Assembly: GCA_963922595.1 (NCBI GenBank)
Contig: CAWUIM010000013.1
Location: 1 to 57,773 of the forward strand
Direction of reading: 5' to 3'
From: JAJFFW01 sp963922595
GTDB taxonomy: Bacteria; Pseudomonadota; Alphaproteobacteria; Caulobacterales; Parvularculaceae
DNA: 57,773 nt
The translations under genes were made by a program, and so were the position numbers. The notes under the pieces are model-generated. The model was not told where the DNA came from, did no database searches, and saw only the letters and a program-made list of their open reading frames with translations. Positions 1 through 9,084 of this stretch are shown piece after piece (position 1 is the stretch's first letter; every line of letters begins with the position of its first letter).

Positions 1-75
1 GATTCGAACCCTCGAGACGGTTGCCCGCCTACACGCGTTCCAGGCGTGCGCCTTCAACCACTCGGCCACCTGTCC
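1..75 (-). tRNA. tRNA-Ser (anticodon GGA), 3' end cut by window edge
   Basis: Read on the minus strand the sequence begins GGACAGGTGGCCGAGTGG and folds as a class II tRNA with a long variable arm. The anticodon loop reads CUGGAAC, so the anticodon is GGA, which reads UCC/UCU serine codons. The T-arm motif GGTTCGAATC is the last part visible. The acceptor 3' strand and the CCA end lie outside the window. The 5' end at base 75 is set by the acceptor sequence GGACAGG. Confidence 0.95.
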
Positions 76-91
76 TTGACGCCAGGCCGCT

Positions 92-121
92 CGTCTACAC
101 CAGCGGGCAAGCCGAACGCAA
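92..121 (-). promoter_or_regulatory. candidate promoter of tRNA-Ser
   Basis: On the minus strand a TTGCGT -35-like box (116-121) and a TAGACG -10-like box (92-97) are 18 bases apart. The -10 box ends 17 bases before the tRNA 5' end. The boxes match sigma-70 only loosely. Confidence 0.35.
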
Positions 122-175
122 GTATTGATCCGGCCATTCCTAAGGCTTCCGGAACCCACCCCCTTGGTCAGGGAT

Positions 176-203
176 TTGCACCACTCTAAGGATCGGCTAG
201 ACT
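176..203 (+). promoter_or_regulatory. candidate sigma-70 promoter for the 239/513 gene pair
   Basis: TTGCAC at 176-181 and TAGACT at 198-203 are separated by 16 bases. They stand 35 bases before the ATG at 239, and a good ribosome site AGGGGA (227-232) lies between. This is the only promoter-like pair in the 76-238 gap. Confidence 0.4.
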
Positions 204-238
204 AATTTGGGGTCAGTTTACTGTTCAGGGGACTATTT

Positions 239-511
239 ATGGCGGCTTTTCGATTTATCGCGTGGCTCTTGGTGGCGATTGCTGTGGCGCTGTTGGGCGC
301 AGATGCGGTTTCATCGTTGGAATCCGGCAAACCGACCATGCGGATGACCGCTGATATTCTCGGTCTATTTGGCGTAGATGGGCTCGCGCTCGCCGAAGCC
401 GCGCCTGGCGGCGTGGCGCAGGCGTTGAACACCATTATGGGCCTGCCGCTTTGGGTGATTTTTGGCGTCATCGGCGTCGTTTTGGCGCTTGTGTTCCGGC
501 CTATCGATTAG
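239..511 (+). CDS. small membrane protein of unknown function
   Basis: This 90-residue protein has a hydrophobic N-terminal segment (about residues 5-22) and a second at the C-terminus (about 68-87), with a short polar and Ala/Gly-rich loop between. It therefore looks like a two-helix inner-membrane protein. I do not recognise a family. AGGGGA lies 6 bases before the ATG. The stop codon at 509-511 is followed after one base by the GTG of the serine hydrolase, so the two are probably co-translated and functionally linked. That link is an inference from spacing only. Confidence 0.7.
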   Translation: MAAFRFIAWLLVAIAVALLGADAVSSLESGKPTMRMTADILGLFGVDGLALAEAAPGGVAQALNTIMGLPLWVIFGVIGVVLALVFRPID

Positions 512-512
512 C

Positions 513-1859
513 GTGCCGCGCTGGATCTTTTTTCTATTCGCCGGTAGCGCACTCCTCTTGCTCGGCGCTGGCGCCCTCGTAAGCGGCCCAGCGAAAATTG
601 GCGCCGCCTATAAAGCCAAGACGGTCTGCTCGGAAGTCTTTGTCGCAAACCGCGCGCCTGAAGCTGTCGCGTCCGAAGACTTCACTGAACTTTCGCCCGC
701 CCTCGGTCTTATCCGCCACCAAATCGACACGAAAAAGAAAACTGTTCGCGCGTCGTTGCTGGGCCTCGGCGCGTCAAAAGCGATCTACCGGAAAGGCGTC
801 GGGTGTACGCTTGCTGTCGGTGGTCCGCCTGCGGCCGTCGACTTTAATATTGCAGGGCTGACGCCACAATCAACAAAACTCAACGTCAGTGCCGGCGATG
901 AAGCCCTGAATGAGGTGCTCAATCAGGCAATGGCTGACGAGAGCGCCAACCATCGCGCATTTGTCATTATCGCGAATGGCGAAATCATTGCAGAAAGATA
1001 CGCATCCGGATTTTCAGAAGATACGCCGTTTCTGAGCTGGTCAATGGCCAAGAGTGTGACAGCGACGCTTGTCGGGGCGGCTGCCGACCGCGAATTTCTC
1101 ACCCTAACAGATCCAGCGCCAATTCCAGAATGGGCCGACGACGCGCGCAACGTGATCACATGGCGCGACCTGTTACGGATGGAATCCGGACTGGAATTTG
1201 AGGAAGTTTATGATTCCACTGCATCCGATGTGAATAAGATGCTCTTTAGATCACGGGAAATGGCGGCGATCGCCGCCGATAAGCCGGCCGTGCGCCAACC
1301 AGGCGAGGAGTTTTCGTATTCAAGCGGCACCAGCAATCTACTCGCCCGCGCGCTAGACGGAGTCTTACGCAAGAACGGAACCGATCTGCAAAATTTCGCA
1401 CGCGAGGCTGTTTTCAATCCGATCGGCGCTACCAGCTTCGTGTTGGAAGCCGACGCTTCGGGAAATTTCATCGGCTCGTCTTATGCTTACGCGACAGCGA
1501 GGGATTGGGCGCGGCTCGGACAGGTTTACGTTCAAGACGGCAATTGGCTCGACGCACAAGTCTTGTCGTCCGACTGGGTCTCTTTTGTTCGCGAACCGAC
1601 AGCGGCGTCGGACCGTTATTATGGCGGCCATTTCTGGCTCAATTACGACGGCTTGAATGGCCGCGAACGCTGGTTGAAAGGATTGCCGGAAGACGTCTAC
1701 ACAATGTCCGGTCACGAAGGGCAATATGTTTTTATTTTCCCATCGGATAATATTGTGATCGTCCGTACAGGCATGACGCGCGGCAAACCCGCCGTCGAAG
1801 TTGTCTCGCCCGTCGTCAAAGCACTTTACGACGTCGTTGCGTCGCGGGGAACGCTATAA
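513..1859 (+). CDS. membrane-anchored serine hydrolase, beta-lactamase class C-like
   Basis: The 448-residue protein starts with an uncleaved-looking signal anchor (about residues 3-25) and continues into a beta-lactamase/transpeptidase-like domain. The active-site triads are visible: Ser177-x-x-Lys180 (SMAK), Tyr269 in a YSS motif and His401-x-Gly403 near the C-terminus. This arrangement is typical of the COG1680 group, which includes 6-aminohexanoate-dimer hydrolases, esterases and D-amino acid amidases. The domain should face the periplasm. The exact substrate cannot be told. I chose GTG 513 over an in-frame TTG at 462 because GTG 513 sits directly after the upstream stop and begins the hydrophobic anchor. 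The gene ends in CTATAA, interlocked with the stop of the opposing gene. Confidence 0.85.
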   Translation: MPRWIFFLFAGSALLLLGAGALVSGPAKIGAAYKAKTVCSEVFVANRAPEAVASEDFTELSPALGLIRHQIDTKKKTVRASLLGLGASKAIYRKGVGCTLAVGGPPAAVDFNIAGLTPQSTKLNVSAGDEALNEVLNQAMADESANHRAFVIIANGEIIAERYASGFSEDTPFLSWSMAKSVTATLVGAAADREFLTLTDPAPIPEWADDARNVITWRDLLRMESGLEFEEVYDSTASDVNKMLFRSREMAAIAADKPAVRQPGEEFSYSSGTSNLLARALDGVLRKNGTDLQNFAREAVFNPIGATSFVLEADASGNFIGSSYAYATARDWARLGQVYVQDGNWLDAQVLSSDWVSFVREPTAASDRYYGGHFWLNYDGLNGRERWLKGLPEDVYTMSGHEGQYVFIFPSDNIVIVRTGMTRGKPAVEVVSPVVKALYDVVASRGTL

Positions 1860-3368
1860 CCGTTCCTGTTCCAGGACCGGGGCCATTCTGTTACAAATTT
1901 CATCAAGCGGGGCGGACGTACCGTCAGGCTGAACAATGCGTACATGGAAGCGCTTCAGCGCGCGCGCGTGCGCAGCGCCGCAAGAGTGTGCAATCATTGC
2001 AACATCCTTGCGCATCTTCTCGACGAAATTCGCAACTTGCGGCGCTTTCGTTTTTGGCCGCAGCCCTCCCTGAAGATGTTTCTTATGCGTGGTGACGCCA
2101 GTGGGGCAGTTATTGGTATGGCATTTCAGCGCCTGAATGCAGCCGATTGAGAACATGAAACCACGCGCCGTATTCACAGCGTCGGCGCCCGCGCAATAGG
2201 CCCAGGCGACCTCCGCTGGGGTCACGAGCTTGCCCGACGCCACCACATTGATCCGTTCTTTCAGACCCTTTTTCTCAAGAATGTCGACGAGCATGGGCAA
2301 CGCGAATTTTAATGGCAGCCCCACATTATCCATGAGCGACATTGGCGCAGCGCCGGTGCCCCCGTCACCGCCGTCAATCGTTATGAAGTCAGGCGCGGAT
2401 TGTTCGCCGCGCCGAAGGATTTCATCGCAAAACGCATAGAGCCAGCCATAAGCGCCGACGACGATTTTGATGCCTGTCGGCAATCCTGAGACCGTGCGCA
2501 CGTGTTCAACGAAGTCCAAAAGATCAGCATAGCTATCGATCTCCGGATGCCGGTTCGGGGAAATCGATGGTTTATTCGCCGGAATTCCCCGAATTTTTGC
2601 GATCTCGCGATTGACCTTTTCAGCCGGCAGAATACCGCCCTTGCCCGGCTTGGCGCCTTGCGCGAGCTTGATCTCAATCATCTTCACTTCGGGATGAGCC
2701 GCAACGGCTTTTAATTTTTCATCGTTCAGACTGCCGTCGTCATTGCGAACGCCGTATTTGGCCGTTCCAATCTGGAAAACAATGTCGCACCCGCCTTCTA
2801 GGTGAAAAGGGGACAGCGCCCCCTCGCCTGTGTTCATCCAACACCCTGCGAGCTTGGCGCCCCGCGAAAGAGCCTGAACCGCTGGTTTTGACAGTGCGCC
2901 GTAACTCATGCCCGAAATGTTGATAACCGATGATGCGTGATACGGATTTGGCGTATAGGGCCCGTATATGACCGGGGGCGGGTCGCTCGCCTCGTCGTCT
3001 AGTTTTGGAAAGGCGCAATTCACAAAAATTGGCGTACCGACGATTGTCAGGTTTCGCGTTGATCCGAACGGCTGCGTGTTGTTACGCCCTTTGGCGGACT
3101 TATAAATCCAGTCGCGTTCCGCTCGATTAAACGGCATTTCTTCGCGATCGAGCGCGAAAAAGTACTGTCGAAAGAATTCACCGAGATGGGTGAAGAGATA
3201 GCGAAACCGCCCTATGACAGGATAGTTGCGCCGCACGGCGTCACGAGATTGGGTCGAATCAACAATGAACATGAGAATGACGCCTAGAACGCCAAGGCCC
3301 ACCGCAAAAACGAACGCAGATGCCAGGAAATTGATCCCGGCCATGGTCCATTCCGTGAAAATGTTCAT
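1854..3368 (-). CDS. membrane-tethered FMN-binding glutamate synthase-family protein
   Basis: This 504-residue protein has one N-terminal transmembrane helix (about residues 10-34). The rest matches the synthase domain of the glutamate synthase large subunit (GltB domain 2). The FMN-barrel motifs MSYGALSKPA, the lysine/glycine-rich KPGKGG loop and TIDGGDGGTGAAP are visible. Three cysteines in the spacing C-x5-C-x4-C (Cys410, Cys416, Cys421) match the 3Fe-4S ligands of GltB. There is no glutaminase (GATase) domain, so ammonia or another donor must be used if it makes glutamate. Stand-alone proteins of this kind are common, but their reaction is not well settled. It is divergent from the acyltransferase at 3446. 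Confidence 0.85.
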   Translation of the reverse strand: MNIFTEWTMAGINFLASAFVFAVGLGVLGVILMFIVDSTQSRDAVRRNYPVIGRFRYLFTHLGEFFRQYFFALDREEMPFNRAERDWIYKSAKGRNNTQPFGSTRNLTIVGTPIFVNCAFPKLDDEASDPPPVIYGPYTPNPYHASSVINISGMSYGALSKPAVQALSRGAKLAGCWMNTGEGALSPFHLEGGCDIVFQIGTAKYGVRNDDGSLNDEKLKAVAAHPEVKMIEIKLAQGAKPGKGGILPAEKVNREIAKIRGIPANKPSISPNRHPEIDSYADLLDFVEHVRTVSGLPTGIKIVVGAYGWLYAFCDEILRRGEQSAPDFITIDGGDGGTGAAPMSLMDNVGLPLKFALPMLVDILEKKGLKERINVVASGKLVTPAEVAWAYCAGADAVNTARGFMFSIGCIQALKCHTNNCPTGVTTHKKHLQGGLRPKTKAPQVANFVEKMRKDVAMIAHSCGAAHARALKRFHVRIVQPDGTSAPLDEICNRMAPVLEQERL

Positions 3369-3445
3369 GGGACTCGCCCTTCAATGTTGCCTGCAGCGAT
3401 TATGGGCGTTTCAATGACGACGGCAAGCCGTGAAAGCCATACGTG

Positions 3446-4540
3446 ATGACCGGTAAAATTCAGAATATTCAAGCGCTTCGCGGTGTCGCCGCGCTACTCG
3501 TTTTTGTGGCCCACATTAAAGGCGCCGAAGGCGATTATGGCGCTGGCGGCGACATCCTTCCGCATGTTTTATTCATGGGCGTCACCGGCGTCGATCTCTT
3601 TTTCCTGATCAGCGGTTACGTGATGGTGCACGTGACGGACTATCTGCCCCGCAACAGCGCGCAAAGCGCCCGATTCTTGTTAAACCGCGCGGGGCGAATC
3701 TATCCGCTGTATTGGGCGGTCACAATCGCGCTCATTCTTCTCTACGCCGGCAAAAAATTTATGTTCGGCGAAGACACGCCAATCCCGAATTATCTTTCCT
3801 CATTTTTACTGGCGCCAAACGATCATTACCCCATTCTGCCGGTTGGGTGGACGCTGGTTCACGAAATCTACTTCTATCTGGCCTTCGCCCTGTTCCTGTT
3901 GTTCCATCGGCGTCTTCTGCCGCTCTTTCTCGTCATCTGGGCTGGCGTTGTCATAGCGGCGCAGGCCGCCGACTTTGGAACACTCGGCGCCGGACCGAAG
4001 GTTTGGCTGAATGCGCTGACACTTGAATTCATTGTCGGTTGTTTTATCGCCCTCGCCGCGAAACGCGGCGTCGTCGCCTTCGGCGCGCAAGCGCTCATAC
4101 TTGGCGCTGCGTGGTTGACATTGCTTTTTGTACTTGGCGCGAACGAACTATACCCAAACGTGATGGGAAATTTTATGGAGCGTATGCTGATATTTACGCC
4201 CCCCTATGCGCTCCTGCTTTATGGCGCTGTCGCAATAGAACGAAGCCGGTCAGCCGTCGCACCCAGTTATCTGATCGCGGCGGGCGACATTTCCTATGCG
4301 CTTTACCTCGTCCACGTGCCGGTATTCCTAATCGTCGGAAAACTGCTGAGCTACTTTGCCGGCCCAGGTTCAGTCGATAACGTCATTCTTGTCGTCGCCT
4401 ATGGCGGGTTCGGAATCGCCGCCGCCGTCGCCGCGCACCATTGGGTGGAAATGCCGCTTCTAGCCCGCACCAAGAAAGCGACCGACCGGTTATTCAAGGC
4501 GCGCGCGACGCAGACGATCCGGCCGGATCGCGCGTGGTGA
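3446..4540 (+). CDS. acyltransferase 3 family membrane protein (OafA-like)
   Basis: The 364-residue polytopic protein opens with the family signature IQALRGVAALLVFVAH, containing the R and H of the acyltransferase-3 fold. A second block follows, LFFLISGYVMVHV, then NRAGRIYPLYW. About ten hydrophobic segments run to the C-terminus. Such enzymes O-acylate cell-surface sugars (LPS, exopolysaccharide, peptidoglycan) at the inner membrane. The acceptor cannot be deduced here. ATG 3446 is preceded directly by an in-frame GTG at 3443, so the start is uncertain by one codon. It converges on gcvPB with a 16-base gap and is not part of that operon. Confidence 0.85.
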   Translation: MTGKIQNIQALRGVAALLVFVAHIKGAEGDYGAGGDILPHVLFMGVTGVDLFFLISGYVMVHVTDYLPRNSAQSARFLLNRAGRIYPLYWAVTIALILLYAGKKFMFGEDTPIPNYLSSFLLAPNDHYPILPVGWTLVHEIYFYLAFALFLLFHRRLLPLFLVIWAGVVIAAQAADFGTLGAGPKVWLNALTLEFIVGCFIALAAKRGVVAFGAQALILGAAWLTLLFVLGANELYPNVMGNFMERMLIFTPPYALLLYGAVAIERSRSAVAPSYLIAAGDISYALYLVHVPVFLIVGKLLSYFAGPGSVDNVILVVAYGGFGIAAAVAAHHWVEMPLLARTKKATDRLFKARATQTIRPDRAW

Positions 4541-4556
4541 GCTTGGGCTCCAGGGC

Positions 4557-6134
4557 CTATTCAGCCGCCTGCGCCGGCTCCGGCGGCGTCCAACGTAAAA
4601 CGGGCTTGCGCGCGGCGCCCGTTTCATCAAGCCGCCTGCGTGGCGCAAGCTTGGGCGCGGCCTTGAAAAAGTCCGCATCGCCTGCTTTCGCCTTTTTGGC
4701 GAGGGCTAAAAGCGCGTCACAGAATTGATCAAGTTCTTGCCTGGATTCTGATTCTGTAGGCTCGATCAACATAGCCCCATGGACCACGAGGGGAAAATAC
4801 ATCGTCATCGGATGATACCCCTCATCGATCATGGCCTTTGCGAAATCGATTGTCTCAATACCTGTGCCTTTGAGCCAGCGATCGTCAAACAACGCTTCGT
4901 GCATACAGTAACCATCAAAAGCGGTCGTCATTTCCTTACGTAACCGCGCCTGGACGTAATTTGCATTGAGAACAGCATCTTCCGCCGCCTGCCTGACGCC
5001 GTCCGCGCCATGGCTCATCATGTAGGAGAGCGCACGAACAAACATGCCCATCTGACCATGGAACGCCGTCATCCGGCCAAAACTCTTCGCGCCAATTTCA
5101 GATCGAGCCGCCGCACGCGTTTCCACAAGGTGGTAACCGTCTTCATCATGAATAACGTAGGGGATGGGGGCGAACGGCGCCAACGCGTCGGACAAGACCG
5201 TCGGCCCCGACCCAGGCCCGCCTCCGCCATGCGGCGTTGAAAACGTCTTGTGCAGATTAATGTGCATTGCGTCGACGCCAAGGTCTCCCGGGCGCGCCTT
5301 ACACGCTATGGCGTTGAAATTCGCGCCGTCGCAATAGAAATAGCCGCCCGCTTCATGAACCGCGTCTGCGATCGCGCGGATGTCGCGCTCAAAAAGACCG
5401 CATGTGTTTGGGTTCGTCACCATGATACCGGCGACATCCGGGCCTAATTTTTCTTTCAACGCAGCAAGATCAACGCGGCCTGTGGCGTCAGCGGGAATAT
5501 CATCGACCTTGAAGCCGCATTGCGCCGCCGTCGCCGGGTTTGTGCCGTGAGCAGATTCCGGCGCCAGAACCCGCGTGCGGGTGTCGCCTTCACCGCGCGC
5601 TTCAATTGCGGCCTTGATGGCCATCATGCCACAGAGTTCACCATGGGCGCCGGCTTTCGGCGACATCGCGACTGCGGGCATGCCGGTCATTTCTTTGAGC
5701 CAGTGCGCCAACGTATCGATTAACTCGAGCGCACCCTGAACAGTGGACTGAGGCTGCAATGGGTGAATATCGGCAAAACCCGGAATGCGCGCCATTTTTT
5801 CGTTCAGCCGCGGATTATGTTTCATTGTGCAAGAGCCGAGCGGAAACGGCCCCATGTCGATCGCATAGTTCTTTTGAGAAAGCCGCACGAAATGGCGCAT
5901 GGTTTCAGGCTCAGAAAGGCCTGGCAAATTGATATCAGAACGCCGCTCCAAGCCCCCAAGCCGATTACGCCCGCCTTCGCTCGGCGGCAGATCGACACCG
6001 GTCTGCGCAAACGCATCTTTTTCAAAGATCAGGGACTCTTCGATTTGCAAGCCGCGATTACCGGTTGCTGTTTCCTGCGTCGCGCTTTCGGTAGCTGATG
6101 CGCTTGTGGGACGCCCTTGAGAATTCATGGCCAT
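4557..6134 (-). CDS. gcvPB: glycine dehydrogenase (decarboxylating) subunit 2
   Basis: This is the PLP-binding half of the split P-protein of the glycine cleavage system. The P-protein decarboxylates glycine and passes the aminomethyl group to the lipoyl arm of GcvH. The 525-residue protein carries the Schiff-base lysine Lys296 in INLHKTFSTPHGGGGPG and the block SPKAGAHGELCG. It starts 2 bases after the gcvPA stop. A strong GGGGGG ribosome site lies 8 to 13 bases upstream of the ATG. An N-terminal stretch of about 25 Ser/Thr/Ala-rich residues comes before the conserved start of the family and looks poorly structured. It is the last gene of the operon. Confidence 0.96.
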   Translation of the reverse strand: MAMNSQGRPTSASATESATQETATGNRGLQIEESLIFEKDAFAQTGVDLPPSEGGRNRLGGLERRSDINLPGLSEPETMRHFVRLSQKNYAIDMGPFPLGSCTMKHNPRLNEKMARIPGFADIHPLQPQSTVQGALELIDTLAHWLKEMTGMPAVAMSPKAGAHGELCGMMAIKAAIEARGEGDTRTRVLAPESAHGTNPATAAQCGFKVDDIPADATGRVDLAALKEKLGPDVAGIMVTNPNTCGLFERDIRAIADAVHEAGGYFYCDGANFNAIACKARPGDLGVDAMHINLHKTFSTPHGGGGPGSGPTVLSDALAPFAPIPYVIHDEDGYHLVETRAAARSEIGAKSFGRMTAFHGQMGMFVRALSYMMSHGADGVRQAAEDAVLNANYVQARLRKEMTTAFDGYCMHEALFDDRWLKGTGIETIDFAKAMIDEGYHPMTMYFPLVVHGAMLIEPTESESRQELDQFCDALLALAKKAKAGDADFFKAAPKLAPRRRLDETGAARKPVLRWTPPEPAQAAE

Positions 6135-6136
6135 GA

Positions 6137-7477
6137 CTAGAGAGCCCCCCTCAAACCTGCCGCTAATGCTTCGATATCAGCATCGCTGGCGCACTCAGTG
6201 GCCGCCACGATGAGAAGGTTTTGTGCGCCTTCTTCGTCCGCCCACAGACGTCCGCCTGCGACGCCGCCGAGGACACCGTTCGCCGCCAATTTTTCGACCA
6301 CACTGTGGGCGGGAACCGGCAGTCGCACGGTAAACTCATTGAAAAATGCATCGTTGATAAGTTCGACGCCGTCGATGGCGCCTAGCGCTTCAGAAGTCTT
6401 GCAGGCCTTTTCGTGGTTTAGCGCCGCCAGACGTCGAAGCCCTACCTCGCCAAGCAGTGTCATGTGCGCTGTAAAAGCGAGCGCGCACAGACCAGAATTC
6501 GTGCAAATGTTCGAAGTCGCCTTGTCGCGGCGAATGTGTTGTTCACGGGTCGAAAGCGTCAAAACGAAGCCGCGCTTACCCTCCGCATCGGTCGTCTCGC
6601 CGCACAAACGGCCAGGCATTTGCCGCACATATTTTTGTCGCGTTGCGAACAACCCCACATAGGGACCGCCGAAATTCAGGGAATTGCCGATCGACTGCCC
6701 CTCGCCGACGACAATATCGGCGCCCATTTCTCCAGGGCTTTTAATCGCACCGAGCGAAACAACTTCTGTAACGACAGCGATCAACAAGGCGCCTTTCGCG
6801 TGCGCCGCCTCGGCCAGCGGCGTTAAATCGCGCAGATTTCCGAACACGTCAGGGTTCTGAACAATAACGCACGAGGTGTCATCGTCAATGAAGCTCGCAA
6901 GGTCTTCGTCGCCCAACGCATTAAAGGGCGCTACCTCGACTGTATCGCCGATCAATTCAGAATTCATCCGTGTGACCGACGCATAGTGCGGGTGGAGCGC
7001 GCCGGACAAGATCACCTTACTGCGCTTCGTCACGCGCTTCGCCATCAGCGCCGCTTCCGCGCACGCGGTCGATCCGTCATACATCGAGGCGTTCGCCACA
7101 TCCATTCCAAACAGCGCGGCGACCTGGGTCTGAAACTCGAATAAATACTGGAGCGTCCCCTGCGCAATTTCCGGTTGGTACGGCGTGTAAGAGGTTAAAA
7201 ACTCCGAACGCTGAATGGTATGGTCGACTGTCGCCGGCACGTGGTGCTTATAGGCCCCGCACCCGACGAAAAACGGTCCAGCGCTCGCGGCCCGATTCTT
7301 CGCCGCCATCGCGAGCATCGCGCGCTCGACTTCAAGTTCGCCTTGGTGTTTTGGGAGATCAATATCAACGTTTAGCGCGTCGCTCGGCACATCACTGAAC
7401 AGCTCGTCGACTGAGCGTGCGCCAACGACGGAAAGCATTTGCTGACGGTCGGTATCAGATAAAGGAAGATATCTCAC
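6137..7477 (-). CDS. gcvPA: glycine dehydrogenase (decarboxylating) subunit 1
   Basis: This is the N-terminal half of the split P-protein and works as a heterodimer with GcvPB. From GTG 7477 the protein has 446 residues, the normal length, and begins MRYLPLSDTDR as expected for the family. An upstream TTG at 7522 would add 15 basic residues that do not fit. Conserved blocks include the RSEFLTSYTPYQPE region, the SMYDGSTACAEA motif and GQSIGNSLNFGGPYVG. The subunit lacks the PLP lysine, as it should. It lies 68 bases downstream of gcvH, and no clear ribosome site precedes the GTG. Confidence 0.95.
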   Translation of the reverse strand: MRYLPLSDTDRQQMLSVVGARSVDELFSDVPSDALNVDIDLPKHQGELEVERAMLAMAAKNRAASAGPFFVGCGAYKHHVPATVDHTIQRSEFLTSYTPYQPEIAQGTLQYLFEFQTQVAALFGMDVANASMYDGSTACAEAALMAKRVTKRSKVILSGALHPHYASVTRMNSELIGDTVEVAPFNALGDEDLASFIDDDTSCVIVQNPDVFGNLRDLTPLAEAAHAKGALLIAVVTEVVSLGAIKSPGEMGADIVVGEGQSIGNSLNFGGPYVGLFATRQKYVRQMPGRLCGETTDAEGKRGFVLTLSTREQHIRRDKATSNICTNSGLCALAFTAHMTLLGEVGLRRLAALNHEKACKTSEALGAIDGVELINDAFFNEFTVRLPVPAHSVVEKLAANGVLGGVAGGRLWADEEGAQNLLIVAATECASDADIEALAAGLRGAL

Positions 7478-7545
7478 TGGGTGTACTTTTCTGCTACTCG
7501 AAAGTTTTTTTTGAAGCCTCAAAAACGAAATCTCATAACGCGCCC

Positions 7546-7920
7546 TTAAGCGCTTTCGGCATATTCCTTATATGCGGCTTCATCCATCAAGGCCTCCAGC
7601 TGCGACGGATCCGATGGTTTGATTTTCACAAACCATGCCGCGCCAGACGGGTCTTCATTAACTTTCGCTGGCTCATCCACGATGGCGCCGTTTGTCTCCA
7701 CAATGTCGCCGGAGATTGGGGCGTAAACATCGGAAGCCGCCTTTACCGATTCGACAACCGCCATATCGTCGCCGTCGCTGAAGGTCTTCCCGACCTCGGG
7801 CAACTCGACAAACACCACATCACCCAACTGCTCCGCCGCGTGCTCAGTAATGCCGACGATGGCGACGTCGCCTTCCATGCGTACCCATTCGTGTTCTTTT
7901 GTGTATTTGGTCATTGTCAT
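7546..7920 (-). CDS. gcvH: glycine cleavage system H protein
   Basis: This 124-residue lipoyl carrier shuttles the aminomethyl group between the P- and T-proteins. The lipoyl-lysine is Lys60 in MAVVESVKAASDVYAP. The sequence opens MTMTKYTKEHEWVR, the family N-terminus. A perfect AGGAG 7 bases upstream fixes the ATG at 7920. A second ATG lies two codons inside. It begins 10 bases after the gcvT stop, so the two are co-transcribed. Confidence 0.97.
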   Translation of the reverse strand: MTMTKYTKEHEWVRMEGDVAIVGITEHAAEQLGDVVFVELPEVGKTFSDGDDMAVVESVKAASDVYAPISGDIVETNGAIVDEPAKVNEDPSGAAWFVKIKPSDPSQLEALMDEAAYKEYAESA

Positions 7921-7930
7921 TTTGAAGCTC

Positions 7931-9079
7931 CTAACCTCTGAAATAGCGATGCGGCGCAAAGGGCATGTCCATGATCTCCGCCGGCAACGATTTACCCCGA
8001 ACAATCAAATTCACTTTCGCGCCCGTCGCCGCATGGGACGCCGCCACATAGCCCATGGCCACAGGCGCGCCGACAGAAGGACCAAAACCGCCAGACGTAA
8101 CCCGACCGATGGATTCTCCCTCCAGCGATTGAATTTCAACGCCTTCACGGGCGGGCGCGCGTCCTTCCGGTCTAATTCCAACGCGCAAGGTCGGCGCCCC
8201 ATTGCGGTATTGATCCAAAACTTTATCCGCTCCCGGAAAACCGCCTTCTTCGCGCCGGCGCTTGCCGAGAACGAAAGAAATATTTCCCTCAACGGGCGTC
8301 GTCTCGGGCGTTAGATCGTGACCATAGAGGCAAAGCCCCGCTTCCAGGCGCAGACTATCGCGCGCACCAAGCCCGATCGGCGCCACTTCATCATTTGCCA
8401 AGAGTTCGCGCGCAAATGCTTCCGCCTGACTATTTGGGACAGAAATCTCAAAACCGTCTTCGCCGGTGTAACCGCAACGGCTCGCAAAAATTTCTGTCCC
8501 GTTCCAGTCACGTAAAGCCATTGTCATGAAGCCCTGCGTTGAAACGCCTGGAACGAGCGTTTCCAAAACCGACGCCGCCTTGGGTCCCTGCAGGGCGAGC
8601 AGGCTCCGGTCGTCCAGAATCTCAAGATCGGTTTCATCGCCGATCTTTGATTGCAATAAAGCGAAATCCTGTTCCTTCACCGCCGCGTTCACCACTAGGA
8701 AAAGAACGCCTTGCATATTTTCGTCAGCAGGCCGCGTAATCATCAAATCGTCAAGAACGCCGCCTTCGTCGTTTAGGAAGACTGAATAGCGCAGCCCGCC
8801 TTTCTTCAACTTACGAATTTCACCGGGAACAAGGGATTCTATTGCGTCCGCGACAGTCGCATGCGCGTCCGGACCGCCGACAGCAGTTTTCGTTGTCGTG
8901 AGAAAGGCCTGTCCCATATGAGAGACGTCAAAGAGCCCCGCCTTCGCACGCGTATGCAAATGCTCTTTCATGACGCCGTCCGGATATTGAACAGGCATAT
9001 CGTAACCAGCGAACGGCACCATTTTGGCGCTGAGCGATAAGTGCAAATCATGCAACGCGGTTTTCTTCAGATCGGTCAT
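7931..9079 (-). CDS. gcvT: aminomethyltransferase (T protein)
   Basis: GcvT transfers the one-carbon unit from aminomethylated GcvH to tetrahydrofolate, releasing ammonia. The 382-residue protein opens TALHDLHLSLSAKMVPFAGYDMPVQY and contains GLFDVSHMGQ, both standard for the T-protein. The downstream pattern GYTGEDGFEISVP and the DSLRLEAGLCLYGHDL block are intact. The ATG at 9079 is preceded by GGGACC, which acts as the ribosome site and is also one arm of a hairpin with the riboswitch tail. An ATG at 9130 lies inside the riboswitch and is not a credible start. First gene of gcvT-H-PA-PB. Confidence 0.96.
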   Translation of the reverse strand: MTDLKKTALHDLHLSLSAKMVPFAGYDMPVQYPDGVMKEHLHTRAKAGLFDVSHMGQAFLTTTKTAVGGPDAHATVADAIESLVPGEIRKLKKGGLRYSVFLNDEGGVLDDLMITRPADENMQGVLFLVVNAAVKEQDFALLQSKIGDETDLEILDDRSLLALQGPKAASVLETLVPGVSTQGFMTMALRDWNGTEIFASRCGYTGEDGFEISVPNSQAEAFARELLANDEVAPIGLGARDSLRLEAGLCLYGHDLTPETTPVEGNISFVLGKRRREEGGFPGADKVLDQYRNGAPTLRVGIRPEGRAPAREGVEIQSLEGESIGRVTSGGFGPSVGAPVAMGYVAASHAATGAKVNLIVRGKSLPAEIMDMPFAPHRYFRG

Positions 9080-9084
9080 CAGGC

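Noticed and set aside
462..512. TTG at 462 as the serine hydrolase start
   Set aside because: It would overlap the upstream gene by 50 bases and add a non-hydrophobic stretch before the signal anchor. GTG 513 is better placed.
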